Below, piece after piece: positions 1 to 8,439 of a DNA stretch of 12,859 nucleotides. The notes below the pieces were generated by a model. It saw only the letters and a program-made list of their open reading frames with translations. It was not told where the DNA came from and ran no database searches. Source of the stretch: Euperipatoides rowelli (lineage: Eukaryota; Onychophora; Udeonychophora; Euonychophora; Peripatopsidae); the NCBI GenBank assembly GCA_003024985.2, contig PXIH01S0014703.1; one strand, written 5' to 3'. Position numbers and translations under genes: made by a program. Every line of letters starts with the position of its first letter. The first letter of the stretch is position 1.

Positions 1-111
1 TGATAAGCTGATGTCATTTCTCGTTCCTGTTATTCAAATGTTGTCATAGTTTTCTAAGCTTATCTGTTATCCATAACTCTGTATAAAATATCAAGATGGT
101 TGAACTTTCAG

Positions 112-207
112 TTCTGGAGTTACAGAATCACTTCTGGTTCTAACTCAAAAAGAGCATTTCATTGACAATTTCTGGTTGTCCACTGTCCAGGCCTTGTTTG
201 CAATAAG
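112..207 (+). CDS. Internal coding exon of an unrecognised host gene
   Basis: This is a 96-base stop-free stretch, richer in G and C than its surroundings. It is preceded by a splice-acceptor-like TTTCAG (106-111) and followed by a donor-like AAG|GTATTC (junction 207/208). After one leading base it reads SGVTESLLVLTQ, then KEHFIDNFWLSTVQALFAI, and ends with two bases (AG) of a split codon. An in-frame TGA at 101-103 means the exon must begin after that point, and only the AG at 110-111 fits. The peptide alternates hydrophobic and polar residues like a folded helical segment; I do not recognise the family. If the donor were skipped, the frame would run 12 more codons to TAA at 242-244, next to an AATAAA at 246-251, giving a possible alternative 3' end. 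Earlier exons would lie outside the window. Coding status is inferred from frame, splice signals and composition. Confidence 0.55.
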
Positions 208-853
208 GTATTCAAACTCTACATTTACAGACACCCTATTTTAAAAATAAAATTTGTAACCATATTAGATTGAGTCATGGAGTTACTTTTTAAGTACTTT
301 AGGAATGTTAGAACAGATTTAATAAGATATTGTCTTCTTAATTGATACTACCTCACCAACATTAATTCACTAAAAAAACATTGTATTTTGAGAGCTGTGC
401 ATGGAATTTGAATAATATTACTGTGTATAAAAAATAGAGTTTTATAACTTTATATAGGGAACCAAGCCCTCAAATATACAGTATATTTCTTTTAAGTTTA
501 TAATTCCTTATTATTTAGCAGTTGTTGAGATATGGTATTTTTTTATTTAGAAATTTTTTTCACTGTTAGCTCTTATGGGATTTTTAAATTTAAAATTTTA
601 TATGGTAAACTTCCACGCATTGCCTTCAACAGTGTCACAGTAGGGTGAGGGCACTATTAGAAATATTAATTAATATTTGATTGGTTTAATTGTTTCTGGA
701 CTTTATTTTATTTACCTTCTCATATAATTTGTGTATTATGATTTTTTTATTTCACCATGCAGATATTTCAATCATTGATCCCATGAATATTTTCTCTTAG
801 CCTATTATTACTTCCAGAAATATTAAATTATATAAATAATATTTTATTTATAG
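208..853 (+). other. Putative phase-2 intron of the host gene
   Basis: A 646-base AT-rich interval starts with GTATTC and ends with TTTATAG. It joins a two-base codon remainder (AG) to a single base (T), making a serine codon and keeping both flanking frames open. Inside it I see AT-rich DNA and one slightly GC-richer patch (about 610-650) with no acceptor in front of it. No further exon is supported, although one of the same phase cannot be excluded. Confidence 0.45.
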
Positions 854-929
854 TCTTGAGACCTTGGACTATAGATCAGACTTGGACACCTGCACCTCAA
901 CCGATGAAGATGGTCTTTACAAACTATGA
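854..929 (+). CDS. Terminal coding exon, C-terminus of the host gene
   Basis: After an acceptor-like TTTATAG (847-853) a GC-richer stretch opens. Its first base completes the codon left by the 112-207 exon, and 24 codons follow from CTT at 855 to a TGA stop at 927-929. The peptide starts LETLDYRSDLDT and ends TDEDGLYKL: acidic, serine/threonine-rich and hydrophilic, as expected for an exposed C-terminal tail. Two AATAAA hexamers begin 21 and 27 bases after the stop, so the 3' untranslated region would be very short. A second open frame through the same DNA runs to TAA at about 951, but its start does not match the phase of the upstream exon. The family is not recognised. The phase match, composition and poly(A) signals together support a real exon, without proof of expression. 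Confidence 0.5.
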
Positions 930-949
930 GATCTGTCCTTATCAGCTTC

Positions 950-1000
950 AATAAAAATAAACTTGTATATAGCCTATAGATTTTTTTTTCTTTTTTATGG
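950..1000 (+). terminator. Polyadenylation region of the host gene
   Basis: Two AATAAA hexamers lie back to back at 950-955 and 956-961. A T-rich tract (981-996, broken by single Cs) follows about 20 bases later. This is the usual arrangement of a poly(A) signal and a downstream U-rich element, so cleavage would fall near 970-980. AATAAA is common by chance in such AT-rich DNA; the position just after the stop codon at 927-929 is what gives it weight. Confidence 0.45.
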
Positions 1001-1354
1001 AGACTGTTAATTAGAATTAATTCAATCCCTTAAACAGGTTCTACACACTGAAACAAGTATATAACATAGCTTTGAAATATACACAGAAGGAAAAAGATAC
1101 AATAAATTTTACAAAAGCAAATTTTGAGAAAAAAAACACACCTAGTTGATTAAAGTGTCAAAAAGGATTGATAATAAAGAGTCATTCGCGAATTGTTCCA
1201 TTTTTCTTGGGCAAAAGAGTAATCCAAAAACAAAAAATCCTGGTCACAAATAGTTTTCAACTGTATTAAAAAAATTGTCATGGTTTTAACTTTTTATTTT
1301 GAAAGAAACTTAAGTTTCTTATTTTCCAGATTATATATAACACATAAAAAAAAA
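1001..1354. other. AT-rich spacer, no gene seen
   Basis: The stretch is rich in A and T with several A runs. The open frame on the plus strand from 1280 carries no recognisable protein signal and looks like a chance frame. The 3' end (untranslated tail) of the minus-strand LINE next to it may extend into this stretch, but I could not place its boundary or a target-site duplication. Confidence 0.5.
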
Positions 1355-1460
1355 CTATTGCACTCTAATGTCCTTATGTCTAATGTGAAAACCAGCACAT
1401 TTAATAAAGATGATGACTGCAAACCATCTGGTTATTCTAATTCTGAAATTTGTGAAGTAG

Positions 1461-1784
1461 TTACATGACAAAAGGAAACAGATCCAAATATTTATTATCC
1501 CCACAAAAATGACACGCCGCATCAATACTATACGCATACCTCTGAATTAACAATTCAGAGGTCATCGAAGTTCTGTGACACAACTTATACATGAAATTGT
1601 ATATATTGGGTGCAAAATGATATATTTTTAACACCTTAAACAAAGAAAAGATCAAAGCCAATTCTGCTGTAAACGAAACTCCATCCTGCAGATAAGCTGC
1701 ATACTCTTTATAACTAAATTTTCTAGGCTGTAATATCTGCAAATCATCTACTATCTCTACATAACTCACAAGGAGTGCTGTCAA
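1461..1784 (-). pseudogene. LINE ORF2 C-terminal region with CxxC motif
   Basis: This minus-strand frame of 107 codons carries helical, leucine-rich sequence and ends with ACHFCGD followed by LDLFPF. It resembles the C-terminal end of LINE ORF2 proteins, where a C-x2-C pair is followed by a short spacer, a histidine and another cysteine in a small nucleic-acid-binding module. The pair C-x2-C is coded at about 1514-1503. The last Cys and His of the module would be reached only after a frameshift: the frame carrying the 1537-1355 ORF or its neighbour continues past 1461, while this one stops at VM. The segment follows the RT thumb in the right order and strand. It is inactive debris of the same element and not a separate gene. 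Confidence 0.6.
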
Positions 1785-1874
1785 TGGACTATGTCAAAGA
1801 ATTGGCCGGAGAGGAGTGTCTGTTGGCTCCACTCTCATTTAAACTTTAGAATTCTGAATAAAAGCATGAAATTT

Positions 1875-2105
1875 CTACCAAGCATTAGTTCTCATGGTAA
1901 TACAATGTATATCTATGTTATGCAATCCCAATCCCCTTTTTTTTAAAGACAGCATTAATTTGGCCCTTGCAACAGGAATAAGAGATTTGTTCCATATAAT
2001 AGCATTCAATTTGATATAAACTTTCCCAACAAAAGCCCTTGTAAATTTTACATGTGGTATGAAAAGATTTATCTTTGGAAGCAAATAACAGTTAATAATT
2101 TTCAC
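1875..2105 (-). pseudogene. LINE ORF2 thumb/connection segment
   Basis: Seventy-six codons follow the reverse transcriptase palm after a frame change. Within them are KLNAIIWN, then PVARAKLMLSLKKRGLGLHNIDIHC. The block of a tryptophan-containing helix followed by a GLGL turn and a short 'NI/DI' strand is typical of the region just after the RT domain in L1/Tx1-type ORF2 proteins, where the usual turn is GGLGL. Here the first glycine has become arginine. The preceding part (LLPKINLFIPHV) corresponds to the 'lPk..hla.v' stretch that normally leads into it. Together these place the segment between RT and the C-terminal Cys module. The initiator methionine of this frame has no meaning. Confidence 0.7.
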
Positions 2106-2111
2106 TCATGT

Positions 2112-3123
2112 CTATAAAGATAAATACTTATGCCTCAAAGTCTGAAAAGTCAATTCAAAGTATTGGAAAACCTGTTCCTGAACTTTGTTCCTCATTACTG
2201 GTCCTACAAATGTATGCAACAAGACAAGAAACTTTTTAGGCAGAGTTGTACCTTTTGCATTATTCACATGATCTCTAAAAGGTTTCCAAACAATAGTCTT
2301 CTCTCTGTTAAACTGTGATCCTGTTTCTTGGGAGAACCTTTCAATGACCTCAAAAATCCCCAGAATATTATTATGATGCCGCACTATAACAGTAAACTCA
2401 TCTATGTATACCAAAGCAGAAACAGACATATCCAAATTGGGCAAGAACAAACCCACATTTAGGTTTGTCAAAGCCTTCAACAAAGGATTCATATAGAGCA
2501 CAAATAAATGTGTGCTTAGAGGGGAGCCTTGCTTAATTCCCCTCCTTAATAAAATGAAAAAAACAATTTTGAGCAATACTTTAAAAGTATTTTCTTATTA
2601 CAAAGATAGTTTATCAAAGACAAATATAATACAGTATGTCCACACAATTCCAATATCTGCAATATAAGCACTCTCAAATTGACAAAATCGAAGGCCTTGG
2701 TAATGTCCAAAAATTTAATATTCACATTCCTCAGCCTATGTTGCTTTACTTCTGTAAGAACTTCCTGCATTATTAACAAAGGTATATGTATGTCTCTTCC
2801 CTTTATTGCAAACTGAAAAGGAGATATTTCAGTCTGCAAAAATGGCTACAACTTCAAATCTAGTATCTTTGCAAATTTTGTATGTTGATTGGACGCAAGT
2901 TTGTAATTGTCTCTAAATAGATGTCATTTTGAATTTTTTTTTTCTTAAATAAAACCATATACGATTCTAAGAAGCCTTGATTGATAAAAAGTTTTGAAGA
3001 CCAGACCTGAAACAGGCTAATGAAAGCTGGCAAAAATAAGTTCAAAAAACTTTGACATATAGTAAAACTTATTAAATCTGGGCCTGGAGAGCTATGTTTA
3101 TTCACCTGATTTAGAACTTGCAA
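2112..3123 (-). pseudogene. LINE ORF2 reverse transcriptase domain, disrupted
   Basis: Three minus-strand frames together cover the RT fingers and palm. The first (3123-2860) has SSPGPDLISF and ITNLRPIN, matching the 'pGpDGl' and 'yRPIsl' blocks. A frame change near 2875 and a stop near 2850 follow. The second (2839-2546) carries QFAIKGRDIH and LDITKAFDFVN, the motif with the first catalytic aspartate (about 2707-2705). The third (2576-2112) has RRGIKQGSPLS, the 'rGvrQGcPLSp' block, and VYIDEFTV where active enzymes read Y/FADD. The second aspartate of that pair is therefore glutamate (codon GAG at 2399-2397). Next come SQETGSQFNREKT, the 'sGa.lN..Kt' block, and a LHTFVGPV strand. Motif order and spacing leave little doubt about identity; the frameshifts and active-site change make it non-functional. 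Confidence 0.88.
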
Positions 3124-3750
3124 AATTATATTTTCATTAAACCCAAAATTATGCTGTTAATTTCATGCACAATTTACCTGAAAAGTCACTAGGTCAACTG
3201 AAACCATGCAGTATTGTGGAACCTCACTATAAATTTTTTTCAAAATTTTGATAAATTAGATTTAACTTGTGCATCACTTCACCAATCACCCACCATCATA
3301 CAGAAAAGTTAAATCATTTGCCAAAGGCTGCCTAAAAAACCTAGTAGTAGCCAAAGATGAAATTTCACCATTTGTTGCTATTATCTTTTTTTTTTTTTAA
3401 TAACAAATAATTGTTTTTCTCAAAATTTGCATTTAAAACATTTAGACTATTTTTACATTTCAAAAAATATGGTATTTGTGCTTAGCCTAAATTTTCTAAT
3501 TTATTAATACTGTAATTTCATTTTAATTATATATCTGTGCATTCAATTGTTTCTTATAATCCTTATGTGTGATTATTAAATCTTATGTAAAACTATTTTT
3601 AAAGACCTTCCAAGCTTTACAAACATCCTCCATGTCCTGTGTGAACATATAATAATCAACATACAATTTTGGAAAAAAAAAATCAATGCCATAGATATAA
3701 TCAATCTGAATATATGGATGATCCTGCAGGGCACAAAACACCGGTACATA
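3124..3750 (-). pseudogene. LINE ORF2 linker between endonuclease and RT, decayed
   Basis: No long frame remains, but short minus-strand pieces look like the linker between EN and RT in L1/Tx1-type ORF2. One example near 3660-3600 is a piece reading FTQDMEDVCKAWKVFK, like the 'e.W...K..i' stretch that precedes the RT of these proteins. Long T/A runs (for example 3387-3399) and many stops interrupt the rest. The region belongs to the element by position and strand. No separate gene is visible in it. Confidence 0.5.
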
Positions 3751-4412
3751 TCACAAAGGTCTTATCTTAAAAGTTGACATCATGTCTACATGATCTATAA
3801 AGGGCTGTGGCTTAAGGTCATATGTGGCCACACAAAAAACAGCACCCTTCACATAAATAATATAATCAAATCTGTTTGAAGTATTTGTGACTCTAGTTGT
3901 CAACTCTCCCTTCTGATTGTCATGAGCAACATCCATGAAAGAAAACCTATCAAACAAAGACACCAATTCCCTTTGATACTGCAGATCAATAATATTAAAA
4001 TCTCCTGCAAGTAAAATGATAGAAATCAAATCAATCAACATTGCCCTGACTTCCACTAAATTATTAGCCCCATAATAATTTGTTAGTATTACCTGAGTTC
4101 ACCTTGACATAGCATTTTAATTATTAAACTCCTAGGTGAGCTTTGCATAACAACCACATTTACCATCGAAAAAGACTTTGAAATCAAAGAAATGATTCTT
4201 TATTAGATCCACTTGACAGAGCCTGAAAAATGTAAAAATGCTTCTCAAACATTGTCATATTATTGTTTTGTAGCCTTCTCATTTTGACCTCTTGTAATAA
4301 AAAAAACAATATCACAACATTGATATGCCAATATAAAGTCCAATACCTTCTTCTTTTTACTAAATTGATTGAGACCCTGGACATTAATAAAAAGAAAATT
4401 GAAATGCAACAT
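3751..4412 (-). pseudogene. LINE ORF2 apurinic endonuclease-like domain
   Basis: The domain nicks target DNA to prime reverse transcription in L1/Tx1-type elements. The probable ORF2 start is the ATG at 4412-4410, followed by a frame reading INVQGLNQ and then a lysine-rich stretch and VLDFIL, matching the first EN block (N-V-x-G-L-N, K-x-x-x-V-L). After a frame change, the 4056-3751 frame shows ILLAGDFNIID, the GDFN metal-binding block. It continues with NRFDYIIY, equivalent to the 'SRIDyi' block, and then IDHVDMMSTF, equivalent to the 'SDH' catalytic block, with the serine replaced by isoleucine but the D-H pair kept. The QE motif after the first block appears to be damaged (FITR in one frame, LLQEV in another). 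The centre, about 4057-4183, is the most decayed part. Confidence 0.85.
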
Positions 4413-4511
4413 TCATGTTCTTGTTAAGAAAACAAAAATAATAATTTCAGTAGTATTTTAACTAATAATAAATTAACTTAGTGTCTTTACCTAAAATGCG
4501 AAAACTTTTAA

Positions 4512-4523
4512 CCCCCCCCCCCC
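4512..4523. repeat. Homopolymer of 12 C (12 G on the LINE strand)
   Basis: An uninterrupted run of twelve C lies in the gap between LINE ORF1 and ORF2. It stands out because the surrounding DNA is strongly AT-rich. On the element's coding strand it is a G run a short distance upstream of the ORF2 start at 4412. Run length is likely to vary between reads and individuals. Confidence 0.9.
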
Positions 4524-4778
4524 TACTGTTACTTATTAATAAACTGCTTTCCTTTTCCCTAAGAAAGAGAACGTTTTACAAGACATACTTAAATAATACC
4601 TCTTTTTTTCCTTCATCTTTTCTTTAAATGACTGCCAAAAGGCCCTATCTCTTTTACCCTAAAAAAAAACCTCCTTCCCGAAATACATCATGTTATAACC
4701 CATAATTAATAGAGCTGTTTTAAACAAACAAACAAAAAACATACTTTATCTTTTAATTCTTTTCTTCTCTGATCCATT

Positions 4779-5914
4779 TTAATTATTCTTATTGTCATCC
4801 TCCTGATTTTCAGTAACGGATGTAATTGCATAATCTTGAATATGACAGTCTGACTCACTCATTATATTTCATTGCCATTATTTTCTGAAGCACAGCATTT
4901 TCTTTATCCTGACAGGATATAGTTTGATCATGTATCAACAACTGTGTTTCATTCTGCAGCTGCCGATTCTCATCATCACCTTGAAACGCCCCATTAGCCT
5001 GAGTAGGCCTTGTTTTAAAATTTGAGAATAGGCTTTGGGGCCTGCATGTTTCTTCTCTTTATATGTCATGCAAAAATAGCACCACCTTACCAAACAGGAA
5101 TATATAGCATGTGAAGTCGCTTGGCAATGGTAACATCCCTTTTTCTCCCAAACAAATTTATCCAGCCCTTGACCCTTGATGAGGAAAATATAGAAAAGGT
5201 ATTGTATCTTTTTGTACTTGGTTTTAAAGCCATTATAATCATGACAGGTTCCGATCTATATGAAAAATTTTCATCTACTTTAATTAATGTAGGTTTAATG
5301 GTCAAAATATCACCATACTCTTTTAAAATTTCTGGGTTCCTTCTCTACCACTATGAAGAGTAGCCAATGCACAGAAAATTTCACAATGTTCTTACTTGGT
5401 AAACTATCTGCAAATAAAACATAAGTCTGGTAAAGCTTAAACTGTTTTTTTTTTTAATTTATCCATTGACTCAGCATTTGACAATATATGTATAAGCAGG
5501 ATATCACAATTTATTAATGTCAGTTAAGTCCTTTAAAACATCCAATTCACTTAATAAATCAATTAAAGATGGGACTGGTATACAAACCGTTTTAAAATTA
5601 TTATTAATCAACACAAATACATTTGCCGTCTCTAACACCAATGAAGAAAGAATTCTAAAATTATCAATTACCATCTCTTTATGCAAAACTAAATTGTTCC
5701 CATCATTTATTTGCAGCATATTCATTTTCTTTCTTGTAATGTATGGGACAACAAAATTGCCTTGTCAAAATTCTTAATTGACTTAGGCCTTCCTTATCAA
5801 CTGCGCAATCAACACGTTTTCCGCAAAGCTTTTATTTCATTTGAAATACTCAATATTGAATTAATTCTCGCATCCGAAACTATCCAGAATTTACTAACAA
5901 CCAGAAATCAATAA
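4779..5914 (-). pseudogene. LINE ORF1 (gag-like, zinc knuckle), disrupted
   Basis: ORF1 proteins bind the element RNA and chaperone nucleic acids. Here the minus-strand frames 5725-5504 (with ETANVFVLINN and LIDLLSEL) and 5305-5087 (with KVDENFSYRSEP, KGWINLFGRKR) carry hydrophobic/polar patterning of a folded domain. Immediately after, in a shifted frame, comes CYHCQATSHAIYSC at 5135-5094, a complete C-x2-C-x4-H-x4-C zinc knuckle. A second C-x2-C (CYFC) follows five residues later. The tail is polar and acidic, with frames reading GDDENRQLQNETQ and VTENQEDDNKNN, ending in TAA at 4781-4779. This tail fits the hydrophilic C-terminus of such proteins. ORF1 sits just upstream of ORF2 on the same strand. 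Frameshifts split it at least twice; the N-terminal part beyond 5725 is only weakly supported. Confidence 0.65.
5094..5135 (-). other. CCHC zinc knuckle in LINE ORF1
   Basis: The 14 codons read CYHCQATSHAIYSC, an intact C-x2-C-x4-H-x4-C. A second cysteine pair (CYFC) lies shortly downstream. Zinc knuckles in ORF1 are known in Tx1-type and several other LINE groups but not in mammalian L1, which supports the Tx1-like assignment. Confidence 0.75.
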
Positions 5915-5929
5915 AGAAATTGGATCAAA

Positions 5930-7223
5930 AATACACTTAAAATAAAATTATTTAAACATGCTTTTAACAGCCTCCAAATATAACCCTTGCACTGCAGACG
6001 TCACATTGGAAGTAACTTGTATATTTTTTTAAGAAAACCTTCTATCCTGAATCTGTAGCTGTAAACTCATATTTTAATCTGTTCCTGTGTGGATTTCATT
6101 AATAATTTTAGCTGGACTTAAATATTTTCAAGAAAAAGCAAAATAAACAAATTATGGTACAGCACTTGGCCAAAGAAGAAATTATTGAAATTGCAATGGC
6201 TTCTCTCAACCTTGTAAAAGCTTATCAAAACCATACCAGCCAGGTCAGAGAAGGAAGTTTGGGGGTAACAATTTACCTTTCCTAACAAAATGATAAAACC
6301 AAATAAGAAGTAATCACCATGGAACCAAAGGAAGATTCTCTATCAATTATTCTCCTAGACATCCTCTACTAAACTATTTATTCTGCTCTTTGTACTTGTC
6401 AGTTTCATATAAGTAATTTTTGTGCACTTCTCACCGCAACCGCTCAATTTACATCTGCATATACCCCATTTAATTATTATATTGTGAAAAATATATATAT
6501 ATCTACAACATACTTTTGTCCCTTTCATTCAAAAATCATGTAATCTTTCCTACTTAGTTTTTTTCCTTTACTTAATCATTTTCTTCTTGCTCACCTCCAC
6601 AAGCTCAGACTGTAAACCCAAAATATAATTAGACCCTTTCTGTGTTTCCTGTCCCCTCAATAAACGTCTTCCTGTGGTGATCCAGACAAGAATCTCAAAT
6701 GTTTTATGTAAATTTGTAATCACTTTTTTGTTTTACTTGTGAAATTCAAAGAGCAGTGTTGAATCTAAATTTATTTATGCATTTTTATATTAGGGATAAT
6801 TTTATTTATTTTTAATAATTAGAAAATATATCTCAAATTTATTCAAAACAATATAAAATTTATATTAAAAAAATTATTTTAAATAAAATTTTAAAAAAAA
6901 AANTCCTTTTCACACTCAGTTATAAAGTGCGGTTCAAACACCGTCTGTAATAACTTATTTTTTTATTATTGTTATGAATTAAAAATTTAATGTCATGATA
7001 AATTTTGTAAAGAAAATATTTTTATCCTAGAAAAGAAAAGAACTAAAATTTTAGTTTGATTAATAAATACCTTAATAATGTCTTGTGCATATCTTAAACC
7101 TTTGTGGTTGAATTAAATTGATTTATTTACAATCATTTTTTTAATCAAAACAAACCTTTGAAATTTAATTGTACTTTTGATTTTTATTGCCATCTTCTTT
7201 AAGTTCTTATGATTGTGTGTAGT
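5930..7223. other. AT-rich spacer between the two retroelements
   Basis: About 1.3 kb holds no recognisable gene. It contains a short (AT)6 run at 6491-6502, very AT-rich DNA at 6770-6900, and an unresolved base at 6903 directly after an A run. Shortly after that is a GGTTCAAACACC (6940-6951), which resembles a Pol III B box by sequence only. A minus-strand stop-free stretch of 73 codons at 6339-6121 is the longest frame. The left part could be the 5' untranslated region of the LINE, which ends somewhere here. Confidence 0.5.
6121..6339 (-). other. 73-codon stop-free minus frame, unknown
   Basis: Between a TAG at 6342-6340 and a TAA at 6120-6118 the minus strand stays open for 73 codons. It reads aromatic- and leucine-rich sequence such as WFHGDYFLFGFI and KVERSHCNFNNFFFGQ. 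The only ATG is about halfway. It lies on the same strand as the LINE and upstream of its ORF1, so it may be part of that element's 5' region or an older insertion. I do not recognise it, and a chance frame is possible. Confidence 0.2.
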
Positions 7224-7302
7224 TGTAATATTATCTAACTGATAATTCACTAAAACTGACTTATGCTAATAAAAAAGTAAACAACTACCATGTTTATTAA
7301 CA
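7224..7302 (-). repeat. 3' LTR (left copy), shortened
   Basis: Seventy-nine bases share a clearly related block with the right copy: ATTATCTAACTGATAATTCA and TTATGCTAATAAAA here (about 7230-7275) match nearly identical words at about 11202-11247. On the minus strand the copy begins TGTTAATAAACATGG next to the polypurine tract and ends ATTACA, so it has the TG...CA ends of an LTR. It lacks roughly 90 bases or more that the right copy has between TTTTATTAGC and the ATGGTAG block. Confidence 0.65.
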
Positions 7303-7317
7303 TCTTTTTTTTTTTTT
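7303..7317 (-). promoter_or_regulatory. Polypurine tract next to the 3' LTR
   Basis: On the minus strand a run of 13 A followed by GA precedes the TG of the left LTR and lies downstream of the last pol codon (stop near 7358). That is where the plus-strand primer of LTR elements is expected. Similar T runs occur elsewhere in the window, so position more than sequence supports the call. Confidence 0.45.
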
Positions 7318-7357
7318 AATATTAAACTTTTTAAAATACTCTGCTATAATTAATTAC

Positions 7358-8430
7358 CTACAGGTTCAGTCTAACAGGTGAATTGACTACTCGTCCACTA
7401 TGTGTAGTTTTAGATGGGTTATCACTAGGTACAGTTTGTGGTGATGCTAAGTCCTTAACAATCTTCAATTGGGAAGGGTGAACTACTATGTTAAGTGTGG
7501 GCTTTATAACTGCCTTTGTTGGAGCGATCACTGCTGCATTTCTGTGATAGATGTCTCCATCAGCAGTAGTAACCAGATATGATCTAGAAGCCTCCAATGC
7601 TGTTGAAACAGTAGCCGGCACCCAATGTCTAGGTGCTGCCCGAAGTTTTACTCTTTGTCCTTCAATAAATGGTACTGAACTTGGTGTGGTTTTAGTAGAA
7701 ATACTGTGTTGATTTNCTCTAGCCAGCTGAAGAGGTTTAGTTGTAGAAGCTCTAGCAGGTGCATTTTTGGGTGCATTGGTATAAGGCCACAAATAGGACA
7801 CCCAAACAATCGTTGGGCTGGTGATTGCAAACAGGTGGTGCATTTCTCCAATTTAACAGTGCAATGCAATAATCTGACTGGTCTATTTTACATCTTTTGA
7901 GTATTTTTTTTTTTTCAATTTGTACATAACAGTTGGCCAGGCCATTAGCCCTTGGATAATGTGGCCTGGATGTAATGTGTCTTATTTTCCAATCTCTCAT
8001 GAATGTTGAAAGCATCCGATGAGTACTGAGGTCCATTGTCTGACTCCAAGATGTCTGGATACCATGTATTGCAAAAGAGACCTTGAGATTAGGGACTATT
8101 GCTTGTCCAATTTGATAAAGTCAAAATAACCGGAATAACTATCAACCAACAAACAATAGCAATGCCCTGCAAATTAAAACAAATCAGATGCTACTCATAG
8201 CCATGGGTAATGGGTACAGGCTTCATCAATAAAGGTTTCATATTTTTAGACCTTGTTATTTCCTGACATACAGTATATTGTACATACCAATTGTATGCAA
8301 TTCAATGTCCTTAGACATCCCATTGAAATAGACTATCTCACATGCAAATTGAAGTGACAGGGTTATTCCCAGATGGCCATGATGAATAAGTTTCAAATAT
8401 TCTAACTTTAGAGTACCAGGAACTACTAAC
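7358..8430 (-). pseudogene. Gypsy integrase with C-terminal module, disrupted
   Basis: Integrase inserts the element cDNA into the host genome. Reading the minus strand from about 8430, an N-terminal zinc-binding region begins with KLIHHGHLGI (two of its histidines visible) and later GMSKDIE. The catalytic core follows. SDLF near 8170 carries the first aspartate, and CLLVDSYSGYF lies after it; SDNGPQYSSDAF near 8040 carries the second aspartate, in a different frame. WKIRHITSRPHYPRANGLAN leads to the third site, where the usual glutamate of 'GLAE' is asparagine (AAC at 7934-7932). Then come ALLNWRNAPP and SPAQRLFG. The C-terminal frame (7843-7358) has VKLRAAPRHWVPATV and SRSYLVTTADG, a GPF/Y-like module, and ends GRVVNSPVRLNL. 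Several frameshifts and an unresolved base at 7716 interrupt it. Confidence 0.85.
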
Positions 8431-8439
8431 CGTTCTGTT

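Larger units (their letters stand above)
1355..5914 (-). mobile_element. Degenerate non-LTR retrotransposon, Tx1/L1-like LINE
   Basis: Reading the minus strand, the parts appear in the canonical two-ORF order of L1/Tx1-type elements: ORF1 with a CCHC zinc knuckle (about 5914-4779), a short inter-ORF gap containing a G homopolymer, then ORF2 with an endonuclease (4412-3751), a reverse transcriptase (3123-2112), a thumb/connection segment (2105-1875) and a Cys-containing C-terminus (1784-1461). LINEs of this kind copy themselves by target-primed reverse transcription. The coding parts are cut by stops and frameshifts and the second reverse-transcriptase aspartate is lost, so this is an old, inactive copy. 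Assignment to the Tx1 group rests on the wording around the endonuclease and RT blocks and the knuckle in ORF1; L1 sensu lato is the safer call. The outer limits given are those of recognisable coding sequence, not of the whole element. Confidence 0.85.

Noticed and set aside
605-650. GC-richer patch possibly forming an extra exon inside the intron
   Set aside because: A donor-like GGTGAG exists at its end, but no acceptor precedes it and its frame does not fit the flanking phases.
1280-1468. Plus-strand 62-codon frame
   Set aside because: It overlaps the C-terminal end of the minus-strand LINE and shows no protein-like pattern; a chance frame.
5121-5363. Plus-strand 80-codon frame
   Set aside because: It is antisense to ORF1, where the minus strand carries the zinc knuckle; a shadow frame.
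5517-5914. Plus-strand frames of 86 and 67 codons
   Set aside because: They are antisense to the ORF1 N-terminal region and have no recognisable domain.
6491-6502. (AT)6 microsatellite as a notable repeat
   Set aside because: Twelve bases of AT in DNA this AT-rich is unremarkable.
7706-7900. Plus-strand 64-codon frame
   Set aside because: It is antisense to the integrase, which is clearly read on the minus strand.
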